Origin: Paragyromitra xinjiangensis
Lineage: Eukaryota > Ascomycota > Pezizomycetes > Pezizales > Discinaceae
Assembly: GCA_038503065.1 (NCBI GenBank)
Contig: JBCAMK010000022.1
Location: 930,001-994,000, forward strand
Length of the DNA stretch: 64,000 bases
Reading direction: 5' to 3'
The position numbers and the translations under genes were made by a program. Below the pieces are notes generated by a model. The model saw only the letters and a list, made by a program, of their open reading frames with translations, searched no databases and was not told the origin of the DNA. Positions 1-9,461 of the stretch are shown one piece after another. Within the stretch, counting starts at the first letter, position 1. Every line of letters begins with the position of its first letter.

Positions 1-474
1 AAAACATTTAATTCCCCCTACTGCCCCTACCCCATATCTCCCTCCTTGGACTTTCCCATCTTCCCTCAATTGTATTCCCTCATACTCCGCCGGCGGTCCC
101 GCATACACATTATAAAGATTCCACGGCCGTCTCCCGTCAATAACCCAGCACTCTACATTCCTCCCATCCTCCCCCGTCAAATCCAAGAAGCTCGACAAAT
201 CCACCAACCCCCCAAGGCCCAGACATATTACAAACCGTAGCTCCTCGTTGCCACTGATAAGTGTATTATTAACCTTCTCAAGCTCCTGGTATCCAGCGAC
301 AGGATGTATCTTATGCGGGATGTAGTCTGATTTAAGGAGGTGGGTAAGAATCCGAGTCGCACAGAGGGAGTCGGTGTCGAGGGCGCAGAGAATTAAGATC
401 GAGGGGTTAGTGGAGTGGGCGTGTGCTTTAAGGTGGGCATAAGCGGAGGAGAAGAGGTTGCGAGGGATGAACAT
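1..474 (-). CDS. CDC45: CDC45 replication initiation factor, N-terminal part (runs off the window)
   Basis: The reading frame opens at the ATG at 474-472 and stays open for 158 codons to the window edge, so only the N-terminus is present. The protein begins MFIPRNLFSSAY and continues with ILILCALDTDSLCATRILT, YIPHKIHPVAGYQELEKV and then VICLGLGGLVDL. This is the DHH-like (RecJ-related) first domain of CDC45, and the A-D-x-D-x-L-C-A-x-x-I-L and P-V-x-G-Y/W-x-E-L segments are diagnostic. A later segment, WVIDGRRPWNLYNVY, matches the family's conserved 'D-x-x-R-P-x-N-x-x-N-x-Y' stretch. CDC45 joins MCM2-7 and GINS in the nuclear CMG helicase that unwinds DNA at replication forks. No intron is needed in this part. 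A second replication gene, CDT1, lies about 7.5 kb away on the same strand. The start is secure because homologues also begin directly with M-(F/Y)-(I/V). Confidence 0.93.
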   Translation of the reverse strand, partial: MFIPRNLFSSAYAHLKAHAHSTNPSILILCALDTDSLCATRILTHLLKSDYIPHKIHPVAGYQELEKVNNTLISGNEELRFVICLGLGGLVDLSSFLDLTGEDGRNVECWVIDGRRPWNLYNVYAGPPAEYEGIQLREDGKVQGGRYGVGAVGGIKCF

Positions 475-2068
475 TGGGAGCTGTTGATCAGACGGAGATC
501 ACCCGAAGAGGGTTCCAGCTTGGAGAGTATGATTCGAAGGGACGTAAATAGTGATCCAGCAATGGGGACCCGAAATTATGTGATATTGTGAAGTCGTTCA
601 AGGCGATTCGTGAATTCGCGTTTAGAGGGCGTTTCTTTGTGTGTTTCGTCACGCGTCCGACGCGTCGTTAATTGCGGAGGTTGGGAAATCAATTAGGGTA
701 CCGATAAAGATAGTCGCTCAGTTCGACAGGGCTCGATTTAAAGAAAGTATTGCACAAAACAGCAGAAAGAGAGAACGGGCTACTCAAACAAGGGAATGTA
801 ATGTCATAGAGTGCGTAGGATGTATTCGTATAGAATTTGGCTGCAGCCGTTGGATTTTGAGGAGAGTCGTGGAGGGGAACGAAGAAAGTTAGGGGAACGT
901 GAAATTGCTTGGCTCTAGCCTGAAGCGCGTAGAGTCCAAACCAACACCACCGATGATATTCACCAGCAACCACCAAAAACCCGAATCTTACCATAAGATT
1001 CGTCAATTCTTTCCCTCTGAAGAATTTTAGAATACCTAAACCTATAGATCTCCAATTCGCAAGCTCAGACATTGCATAATCCCGTGCTTCCGGCAAAGAT
1101 TGATTCTGCTAGCTTACCTCCGCCAACCCTAACCCTTATCAGCAAAGATAAATCTGCTAACTTGCTGAAAGACTAGATTCTACTCCTTGCATCCTCTCAT
1201 CTCAGGCAAAAACTTCAGTGGATAACTCTTTTTGAAAAAACATCGTCACACAATACTTTTCTATTCGTGTGGCCGCTATCTAAAGCGCAAGTGATTTCTC
1301 ATGACGCAACTCAGGCACTTGTAAATCGCACTACTTACATGGGTTCTGTGGGTGGGGTATGGTCAAGATATATCATAAAAGCCAAGACGAGCTCCAGGCG
1401 AGCAGGTTTTGACCACGAGTGATAGACCATGAATATAACTTCTGCGCTCGGGCCTGAAATATCTTGCGCCAAGTATTCTTCGATCCACGCAAGACCCATT
1501 CCCCAGCGGGAGCATAGGAAATAATAAGATTGTATATATTGTACACTACAGCAACCGCCTCTTTGGCCACGTGGGGTGATATTAAAGACACCCTCGACTA
1601 AGGACCATGGGTAAATGTAGTATAGACCAGCGAGCAAGCCCGCACATATATCATAGCTCATCTTGTCTCCAAACTCGCAACTCCCTAACCGCCAATATAG
1701 CAAAAAAAAACTTCCCCTAATCATTCTATTGGGTAATTTACTGAAGGGCGGAGTATTTTTGATCCTATAATAGCACTCTGAAACATCAATGTGCCCATCG
1801 AGTTTTGTTCTACCGTACCCTTTCTCGAAGCCATAAGGCTTATGCCGTTAAGATGGCTCGTGACATCGGCTTGGCATCCCCAAAATCGGCTAGTGTCTAG
1901 CCTAGAATATTCACCGCACTCATTCTTTTGTTCGTATGCTCTACGTAGCCACTGGGCTTTAAGGTCTAGTCTTTCAATTCCTTTAGAGTGGGTAATAATA
2001 CTCCTTCTCACAAATAATAGACGCTAACTAGCTAGTAGGAACGGTTTTCTCTACAGTTTGCTCAAACC
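475..2068. other. Intergenic region, CDC45 promoter side
   Basis: No gene is recognised. Open frames on both strands (for example 689-1096 minus and 1335-1724 minus) have no family features and no splice pattern. Two tandem telomere-like units (AACCCTAACCCT) lie at 1125-1136, about 650 bp upstream of the CDC45 start. Such teloboxes occur in fungal promoters, but a role here is only inferred. Confidence 0.5.
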
Positions 2069-2647
2069 ATGACTCTCTTCGAAGTTGAAAGAAAGTTTAT
2101 CTTCCTCCCAACACTCATGTCCCTTTTCAGACTCAACAAAGGTCAACCACCATTCAAGCATCTAGTGTATCAAGGTACATCTACATTCCGCGATACCTAC
2201 TACGACTCCTCCAACACTCTATCCAATCGCGGCATCTGGATCCGGAAAAGAGACAAGGGCTGGGAAGCCAAACGGCACATGAGGGGAGATTTCTTGCAAG
2301 CTTCATATGAAGAAATTAAAAACCTGCAGAAGATTCACTCTCTAATTCGCGAGCACATACCAGGAACATCTACCAGTAGCAAGAACTTTGGCCTAGATGT
2401 TCTTTGCGACTTCACTACAAAACGGGAGCTTTATTTGGCGGATAGGAAGTTTTCAATCATGTTAGATCAGGCGGATTTTGGACACATAGTTGGCGAGGTT
2501 GAGATCCTTTCGCAAGATGCGCGTGCTGCGGAGTCCGATATTGATGGGTTTTTCGAGAAATATTCGTGGTTTTTTCAGAATGGGAAACCCAAAGGGAAGA
2601 TAGCAGCATACCTTGAGAAATATGGTCCCGGGGTCCGAGTTTGCTGA
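2069..2647 (+). CDS. CYTH-domain triphosphatase, thiamine-triphosphatase-like
   Basis: A single-exon protein of 192 residues of the CYTH/triphosphate tunnel metalloenzyme family, closest in pattern to animal thiamine triphosphatase. The signature E-x-E-x-K is at residues 5-9 (FEVERKF). TFRDTYYD lies at 39-46, the paired arginines of WIRKR at 57-61, WEAK at 65-68, TTKRE at 116-120, the LDQADFGHIVGEVEI strand pair at 132-146, and a C-terminal lysine at about 177. Together these give the full set of acidic metal ligands and basic phosphate-binding residues of the tunnel, so the enzyme should be active. Family members hydrolyse triphosphates such as ThTP, nucleoside triphosphates or inorganic tripolyphosphate; the substrate here cannot be read from sequence. 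The length matches the family (about 200-230). It lies just before the kinase-viperin pair, which makes a nucleotide substrate worth considering, though this is inference. No targeting signal is visible. Confidence 0.88.
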   Translation: MTLFEVERKFIFLPTLMSLFRLNKGQPPFKHLVYQGTSTFRDTYYDSSNTLSNRGIWIRKRDKGWEAKRHMRGDFLQASYEEIKNLQKIHSLIREHIPGTSTSSKNFGLDVLCDFTTKRELYLADRKFSIMLDQADFGHIVGEVEILSQDARAAESDIDGFFEKYSWFFQNGKPKGKIAAYLEKYGPGVRVC

Positions 2648-3545
2648 CTATTGTGAGTTTTTTGTCCTTATGGGGTATAAATGTTTCATAAACTGGTGTA
2701 ATGCAGCGAGCTAGGTTCTGTGCAATTTCGCTATAAAGCGCGAATTTCTAGAACGTTGGGAAAAGTTCTTGCCCCGGAGGAGTTCATATAGCATATTAAA
2801 TAAATATATTTAAAGTAGCGATCGTCTACATACTACGGCTAATAGCGGGCGGGATAAGGGTAGTTTCGGGTTCCTACAGGATTAACCCTCATGATGCGAG
2901 AACGTTTACCTATCGGTAGATCCTGATGCCTAGAGAAAACAAAACCAGCGAGCAACCGACGAGCAAAACGGATAGCTAAATGTCGTGTGGTTCATCGCCC
3001 ACCGCCGATCCAACTGAATACTGCAGCAGCCTGGTCAAAAGCTCATGCTCTTCCAGAAATTAGACACTATCCAATTAAAGATGTCGATTAAAAGAATGCT
3101 TTTTCAGGTCACCACTTGATTTGTGCAATAACAGCACCTGATGGACGTGCTAATGGATGTGCAAAGACATTTTGTTGATCATCACTACTTTAACATATAG
3201 TAAGACCTTTTCGCCAATCGCATTTTCGTGAAGAAAGTGAGTGACCGACCAGTATGCACGACTACTCACGCATGCGCAGTGTTATGTGATTGTTTCACCC
3301 GAATTGGAGTTGGCTGCAGCTGCGATTGTGATATCGCTTGGAAAAAAGCACCCCGCCACCCGCAAATTCACACGAACCAATAATCATTACAAAGTTTCTT
3401 TGTCTGGCGGCACCAAGTCATGAGATAGCCTCCAGTAACATAGTCCCCCCCCATAGTTATCAACATAGAGATTATACGGTTTGTGGTCGCACTTGTAACT
3501 GCTCCGGATCTTCTACATGATCAATGCATGTAACTCTATAGTTTG
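2648..3545. other. Intergenic region between two convergent genes
   Basis: Lies between the 3' ends of the CYTH gene and the kinase gene. I see no gene in it. Two overlapping plus-strand frames of 60 codons around 3241-3520 look random. A further 3' exon of the kinase gene could extend into about 3440-3545, but none could be placed in frame. Confidence 0.45.
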
Positions 3546-4431
3546 TCAACATATGTAGGGGAGCTTGTGATAAGCAACAAATCCAGGAAATATACACCAT
3601 ACCTCTACTACCCGCTTCACATCAAAGTATCCAGTTTCTAACGGACCATTACAGTCGATCTTTTTCAGATTAGTCGGATTGCATTTCGCCGTTATAGTTT
3701 CCGGAAAGTTGGCAATATCACATACCGTAACAACCTTATCTTTCGTATTAAAATATTCTATGACAGGCATTGTATCGGAATTGAAGCCTTGCCACCTTTT
3801 TTCAAACGCCTCCTCGTTGTCATCGATACGCTGGGAGTATGTGCCCCTTTTCAAGACTCGTCCCAACATAACTTCGCGGGAACCGTCGAAGAATAATGTG
3901 ACTCTGCTTTTGCAAATCTGATGCATTTCTCAACCAACCATATCTCAACCAGCAAGGTAGGTTCAAGGTATAGATACCGTGCTCTCGAAGTGAAGCGCCT
4001 GGTCCATATTACGCGGAAACCCATCAACAAGGAAGATTTTGGTACCCTTTCTCGTCTCCTGTAGAATTGCGTTTCTTAGCACAGTCACAGCTAGTTCCGC
4101 TGGCACGAGTGTTCCCTGCTGCAATGTTTGCTCAATGAGGTTGCTGCTCGCGGAGCCCGGCCTATTCTTCTCTTCCCTCAAAAGATCACCGACAGATAAG
4201 TGGGAAATGCCAAATTCCTGTGCAAGTCTTTCACATTGTGTACCTTTCCCTACACCAGGGCCTCCTGTGTTATATCAGTACTTTTTTTTTCTTTCCAGGT
4301 TGTTAATATAGAGATAAAGTATTACCCAAAACGTTTATAACTAGGATTTCATCTTTCTGAAATAGCAGATCTTCGTTATCAGTGTTTCGGTAGTGGCCAT
4401 TGGCGTCTGGGGGTGCCTGGGGCTCTGCCAT
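3546..4431 (-). CDS. UMP-CMP kinase (adenylate kinase family), three exons
   Basis: Exons read on the minus strand are 4431-4326, 4264-3978 and 3917-3546. Introns begin GTAAT and GTATC and end CACAG and ATCAG, and phases agree. The predicted 254-residue protein has the P-loop GGPGVGKGTQC at 36-46, the NMP-binding segment LSVGDLLREE at 58-67, VDGFPRN at 115-121 and a LID-type RGTYSQRIDDN at 155-165. It ends the core with PVIEYFNTKDKVVTV. This pattern fits UMP/CMP kinases, which phosphorylate pyrimidine monophosphates with ATP and so feed CTP/UTP synthesis. The last 50-60 residues (after about 197) do not resemble the usual short C-terminus. They may be intron read-through, with a possible donor GTATGG near 3592, so the 3' end is uncertain. 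It is divergently oriented to the viperin gene, 1.33 kb away. It may be the ordinary cellular URA6-type enzyme or a dedicated paralogue. Confidence 0.88.
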
Positions 4432-5760
4432 GTTCGTGGTTTTGGGGGGGACACTTCTAATCAGTAGGCCAGAAATGGGGTTTTTTAGGGACCGACTGGG
4501 TATATCTGGATAGGGTTTGATGTAAACCCTACTTATAGATGAATTGAAGTGGACAAATAACCGTTCGTTGGTGGAAGGAACTAGAAGGTAGACGGGTTGG
4601 CAAAGGAGATGTTGGAAGGGAGTGATGTTGGCAATTCCCTAAGCTACAGATCTTCACTAGCACCTTCACTGATTGGCTAGATCAACTGACCATTTTTTTG
4701 ATCTGGGCTACAGTTAAAGGCTGAGCTCGTTCCCATTCCCACCTACTGAAGGGTTCTCTGCGCAGCATGGGCTGGGGCACGAGACTAGCCAAAGGCTTGG
4801 GATCAGTTATCGTCGTTGCGACATAATCTTGTCTGTCCATTCTGAGTTCTGGCCGCAGATCAAATGAAACATTCGTGGTAAGTTGTTCCATACGGTTGAA
4901 TCAAAAAAGCATAGTGAATAATTTTGCAGCTGCGAGCGGGGCAGCAATAAAGCCTGTATTCTATTCTAGCTGAACGCAGCCAAGTTTAGACGCCACTGGT
5001 GTTTTATTTCTGCCAAGTCGTTGCGGCGGAAACTGTCACCAATCCAGTTGTCCCGATTCCTTGCAATTGATGATCAAGGCTTCCCCGCTAAAGGTGTCGT
5101 ATAATATCTGAGCCAAATCATCTTTAGGCAAGGTAATCATTATTTGAGACAAGCGTGCATATAGAACACTTGAGTGGGATCAGTGAGACACCTGAACGGT
5201 TTTGTGCAAAGTCCACTTTACCGTCTGCGATACTGTAGCGCTATAGCGGAACCTCCGGGAACTTTAGGTAGCCTGTGCTTCAAAACTACTGGAAATATTA
5301 GAAATACGGAAGGTTGAGATGCATATCCCTTAGCGAACCTCAATTCCATCTAAGGAGAGCTGTGACCGTCAGAGATATGGAACTCATGAAGGGTGAAACT
5401 ACAGGAGTTTTAATTATCTCAAGACACGATATACAACGTACATATGCGAGACGATACGGCAGAAACTGCTGAAAGGCAACCTAAATTAAGCCGAACTCTG
5501 TGCATGAGCGCCCCGCTTTGTTTTGTGAAATAACGGATATGCGCTTGTTAAGTGCTTTTAGTGTATATTAGCGGTTACTACCAGCCGTACAGCTCGGAGT
5601 TCGAAGAAGATATTAAACTAGCATCGCTACGGATATTTTCGGATATCGAAAAAACTCTGCCATCGTATACGTGCCGCCTATACTTCTCTTCATTTTTACA
5701 CAGTAAGTTGATCTGACCATAGCAATCGTTAACATTCTAATAAAGATATAGTTTCTCAGT
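4432..5760. other. Divergent intergenic region between UMP-CMP kinase and viperin
   Basis: This 1.33-kb stretch must hold the promoters of both divergent genes. A 69-codon minus-strand frame at 4682-4891 ends with a GTCAGT donor-like sequence. It might be a small protein or a leader exon, but it has no recognised family and I could not join it in frame to the kinase. No clear TATA box or known operator is seen. Confidence 0.45.
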
Positions 5761-6726
5761 ATGCTTTTTGGATTGGTTTTGGTATTTATCGCTTTCGCTG
5801 GAGTTTTATTCATCACTCATCGTCGCTCTTCTCGTCGCGTTGTGCCGGTCTCAGTGAACTACTTTTTCACTCGAAAATGCAACTATGAGTGTGGTTTCTG
5901 CTTTCATACAGCGAAAACCTCATACATATTGCCCGTCGAAGACATAAAGCGAGGTCTCACTCTCCTAAGAAAAGATGGGATGCGAAAGATCAACTTTGCC
6001 GGCGGAGAACCGTTCCTCTATCCTAAATTGATGGCAACGATGCTAGCATTCTGCAAAGAAGAGCTAAAACTGGAATCAGTTTCTATCATTACGAACGGAA
6101 GTCTTGTTACGGAGAAGTTCCTTCGCGAGAGCGGAAAGCATATCGATATTCTTGGCGTCTCTTGCGACTCTTTCAACGAAGAGACCAATATTCGGATCGG
6201 CAGAGGGACAGGAAAGCATATCGAAAAACTGAAGGAGCTCTCACGACTATGCAAGAAGTATCAGATCAAGTTCAAGCTCAACACAGTCGTCAACCGTTTC
6301 AACGTCGATGAGGATATGAATGAAGAAGTTAGATTGCTCGACCCTTTTCGCTGGAAATGTTTCCAAGTTCTTATAGTCAAGGGAGAGAACAACTCCGAAT
6401 CGACGCTTCGAGACGCCACAAAATTCTGCATAACGGATGAGGAATTCCAACGTTTCTGTGAGCGACATGCCAGCAACAAGTCTTTGGTGCCCGAGTCGAA
6501 CGATGTCATGAAGAGCTCATACCTTCTTCTCGATGAGTATATGCGGTTTTTGGACAAAGATGCAGAGTTGACTAGTGGGTCAATATTGGATGTTGGCGTG
6601 CAAACTGCGCTTGCGAATATCAAATGGGATCAAGATACTTTCAATGAGAGAGGCGGGATATTCGACTGGACGACGGAGAAGGATACGGGAGCTTGTGGCG
6701 CTCCCGACACCAAATTGGAGTGGTAG
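5761..6726 (+). CDS. Viperin-like radical-SAM enzyme (ddhCTP synthase family)
   Basis: An intronless protein of 321 residues with viperin (RSAD2) features throughout. Residues 1-19 are a hydrophobic membrane-anchor segment followed by HRRSSRR, comparable in place to the ER/lipid-droplet helix of animal viperin. The catalytic domain starts PVSVNYFFTRKCNYECGFC, with the 4Fe-4S ligands Cys40, Cys44 and Cys47 (CxxxCxxC). It continues FHTAKTS, KINFAGGEPF (SAM-binding GGEP at 81-84), SVSIITNGSL, DILGVSCDSF, IGRGTGKH, NTVVNRFNVDEDM, RWKCFQVL, LVPESN and YLLLDEYMRFL. The C-terminus is KLEW; the terminal Trp is the residue animal viperin uses to receive its iron-sulfur cluster. Viperins convert CTP to the chain-terminating nucleotide ddhCTP by a radical-SAM mechanism. 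The catalytic motifs are intact, so activity on a nucleotide is likely. There is a short insertion of about 8 residues (around 308-316) before the C-terminus. Its neighbour is a divergent UMP-CMP kinase. Confidence 0.95.
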   Translation: MLFGLVLVFIAFAGVLFITHRRSSRRVVPVSVNYFFTRKCNYECGFCFHTAKTSYILPVEDIKRGLTLLRKDGMRKINFAGGEPFLYPKLMATMLAFCKEELKLESVSIITNGSLVTEKFLRESGKHIDILGVSCDSFNEETNIRIGRGTGKHIEKLKELSRLCKKYQIKFKLNTVVNRFNVDEDMNEEVRLLDPFRWKCFQVLIVKGENNSESTLRDATKFCITDEEFQRFCERHASNKSLVPESNDVMKSSYLLLDEYMRFLDKDAELTSGSILDVGVQTALANIKWDQDTFNERGGIFDWTTEKDTGACGAPDTKLEW

Positions 6727-7925
6727 TTCTCGCATTTATTGCCCCTTCTTTGGGCTTCTGAGGGGTTGTATTGCTGTGTAGTTTATCTGAGAGGAGCCTT
6801 GTGTCACCGGTATATAGCGGGTGCCGTGGGAGGATTTCATTTATTCTGTTTGTGCGTACTCGATGGGAATGTTGCAGTTTGAAATATCATGCTCCATGGT
6901 GATGGTCGCGTTCATCATCTTTCCCAAACTTCGCGTGTGATAGCCAGGTGGCTCCTCTACAACAGATAACCTTAGGAGTGGAAGCCACTTCCTGACTTTT
7001 AGTTTTTTCTTAGGCAGCCAAATCTGCTGCCCCCGGTAAAACACTACATGTACTTTATCCTCCAGCCTTTAGTTATCTTTCTGTAGCCTTGCCTCAAACC
7101 CAAGTATACACCCTCTTAAGACTGCTGTAGTATCGTATGCTTCTTAAAGGTAGCGAAAACTACTATGACTAATGATAGATCAATCCAAAGAGTTGAGAGA
7201 CTCCTGCTCCACAAAATTCCCACAATTCTAGTTCAGATAGCTTTGCTATAAGAGGTAGGGTGTGAAGAGGACGGAAACAAAGTAAGTTGACATTATCAGA
7301 TCTTAGAAAGATATATGTAGCTTGCTCTCGCTAATAAGTTGATATTTTAAAAGAAAAACTAGTTTAAGTTACCCTTTCATGACCCTTCGAACTGCACTCA
7401 GTTCAGAAGAGTTATCAACTCTAAAGTTACCTTTTTGCTGTCTCATCTCGGTGGGGATCTGAACAGCAGAACCAACCCTATCTCCAGAATCTCGCTAGGG
7501 GGGGGTGACAGTTGAAAGGTCACTCATGAGCTATCACTCGAAGAAACATAGGTTTGTACTTTTTCAGTTGTGTGTCATTCATGCTGATCCGAGCTAGAAA
7601 TTCTCCGCGTACATCACTTACTCATGACCTCAATTCCTAGATATAAAATTGTTTTGTTGACCACTAACTAACCGGGTTCATCCATAACTTAACATAAGCC
7701 CACTACCTCCAACGCCGAAATAAAACAGGCTATAGACGTACAAAAACACCAATGATACAAAGAATACAAGATAATACAATACAACACACGACAAGGATAA
7801 GAGGAAGGGGAGTAAAAGAAAAGGAATAAAATACACCCAACCAAGGCACCAAAAGAAAACCCCCCATTTCCTTTTCCACCATAATCTACCTCAAACACTC
7901 AACCACCTCCATACTTTACGATACT
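6727..7925. other. Intergenic region between convergent viperin and CDT1 genes
   Basis: It holds the 3' flanks of two convergent genes. No coding region is recognised. A copy of the palindrome TACATGTA lies at 7045-7052, and a run of eight G at about 7499-7506 follows. The frames at 6841-7044 and 7689-7898 (both minus) look random. Confidence 0.5.
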
Positions 7926-9461
7926 TTACAGAAACTCTCCATCCTCCGCTCTCTTCTCAAATACTACACCCACAACTTTCCCTACCTCCCGCACCTTAAC
8001 CCATCCTTTCTCCCCTTCCCTCTTCGCGATAAGCCTTACTGCTAGCTCCGCCTGCTCGCTGCTCACCGGATTTCTAACACTCTCCTTAATACCCTCAACC
8101 ACTGACTTCATCGTCATATTGCTCCCTCTCCCTGCCAGTCCCTTTAGAATCGGCTCAATGTCCGGAATTCGCTGCTCAGCCGCTATCCGTTCCATCTCCT
8201 CCTTTGATGGGGCAGTACTGGCCGCTTCAGCTGCAGTCGCAGCCTTAGCGCGGATACGGTCGAGAAGCGAGGACCCACGTTTAGCAGGAGGGGCCGATGT
8301 AGATTTTTTGGCGGATGGAAAGGAGATGGCCGCGGGTTTGTGACGACGAAGGAGGTCATCGAGACGTTGTTGACCCTTTGTATGGAGGACTTTGGCGATA
8401 GTGTTGGCTTTAGGGTGGGCGTGGATCTTAGCGAGGGGAATTACAGACATAGGGATAGCGATTTCTTCGAGTTTTGTTTCGGCCTTCGCCTCGCCTTCCT
8501 CGCCTTCCTCGCTTTCCTCGCTTTCCTCAGATTTTCCTTCGGATTTGCCTTCTGTTTTCGGGGGAGTGGTGAATGAACTTGGTGGGGTGGGAAGAACGCT
8601 TGTATTAGTAGTCTCCCAGAAGGATCGTGTTCGTGATGCAAAGTCGTTCTTTAGGTTATCCGAATTAACGAGCTTCCTGGCCTTTGTCTTCTCCGCAAAA
8701 TCGATGCAAATCTTATTCTTTCCGTAGTCAATCAGTTTTAATCCGCCCTCCTTCTCCCAGTGCTCGTCTGCTTCCTTTTGGTCGTTGGAATAGTGCGACA
8801 GGTAGACAATCTTCCGTACATCCTCTAGTGTGATATTGCGACGACATAGCCGTTCCACGTGTAACTTGATTGCAGAAAATGCAGGTGGCTGGATGCTGCC
8901 ACTGTGGTGTGCTCTGTGTAGCAGTAGCGCAGTGAGAAGAGAACTATGAAGAGATTGAAGGAGTGTTAAATCCGCTGGGAGAGCGCTTGATTCCGATGCA
9001 ACGGCAAGAGGATAGTCCGCTTCTGTAGGCGCAGGGCTCGAGGTAGGAGGTGGCGTGGGGAGGCGTGCGCCTCTGAGAGGTTTGATCTCTCTCTTTTTAG
9101 CAGGCGAGGAAACAAAGTCGTCGAGGAGGGTACGTTTTCTTTTACCACCACGGGTTTTGGAAGCTGGTGAGGTGGCAGCTTTCGAGGGTGAAGGTTTTAC
9201 AGGTTCGGTTTTGGCCGCGGGTTCGACTTTTGCAGGTTCCTTTTGTTTTATAGCAACGCCTTCGTCGCCTTCTTGTTTGGTTTCAAGACTCGGTACAAGC
9301 TCAATCTTTGTTTTCACCTCTTTTTTTTTCGTCTCTGTTGTGATGCTTGCTTTCCCGGTGGATTTTCCAGACTTGAAGATGCTTTTGCCCACAGTTGAGA
9401 AAGAGTGGAGGGTTCTTGTCCGTGTCGTAGGCGCAGGGGCTGCTTTGCGGCGGGGAGGCAT
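7926..9461 (-). CDS. CDT1: DNA replication licensing factor CDT1-like
   Basis: An intronless 511-residue protein. The first 150 residues are basic and low-complexity (Lys/Pro/Ala/Ser), with a likely nuclear signal GGKRKR at about 105-110. Residues about 161-255 (LPADLTLLQSLHSSLLTALL, then ITLEDVRKIVYLSHY and LKLIDYGKNKICIDF) fit the Cdt1 central winged-helix (geminin-binding) fold. An acidic Glu/Ser/Lys tract follows at 303-332. The segment SLLDRIRAK at 398-406 and the region to about 503 (ILKGLAGR, MKSVVEGIKESV, GWVKVREVGKVVGVVF) fit the C-terminal winged helix that contacts MCM2-7. CDT1 with ORC and CDC6 loads the MCM helicase at origins in G1. The identification rests on domain order and short motifs rather than long identity. 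A divergent promoter of about 0.7 kb separates it from IDH2. Confidence 0.77.
   Translation of the reverse strand: MPPRRKAAPAPTTRTRTLHSFSTVGKSIFKSGKSTGKASITTETKKKEVKTKIELVPSLETKQEGDEGVAIKQKEPAKVEPAAKTEPVKPSPSKAATSPASKTRGGKRKRTLLDDFVSSPAKKREIKPLRGARLPTPPPTSSPAPTEADYPLAVASESSALPADLTLLQSLHSSLLTALLLHRAHHSGSIQPPAFSAIKLHVERLCRRNITLEDVRKIVYLSHYSNDQKEADEHWEKEGGLKLIDYGKNKICIDFAEKTKARKLVNSDNLKNDFASRTRSFWETTNTSVLPTPPSSFTTPPKTEGKSEGKSEESEESEEGEEGEAKAETKLEEIAIPMSVIPLAKIHAHPKANTIAKVLHTKGQQRLDDLLRRHKPAAISFPSAKKSTSAPPAKRGSSLLDRIRAKAATAAEAASTAPSKEEMERIAAEQRIPDIEPILKGLAGRGSNMTMKSVVEGIKESVRNPVSSEQAELAVRLIAKREGEKGWVKVREVGKVVGVVFEKRAEDGEFL

Noticed and set aside
689..1096. 135-codon minus-strand frame upstream of CDC45
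   Set aside because: No recognisable domain and no splice context.
4682..4891. 69-codon minus-strand frame between kinase and viperin, possible leader exon of the kinase
   Set aside because: Joining to the kinase frame fails on phase with the acceptor I could see, and no family is recognised; kept only as a note in the intergenic entry.
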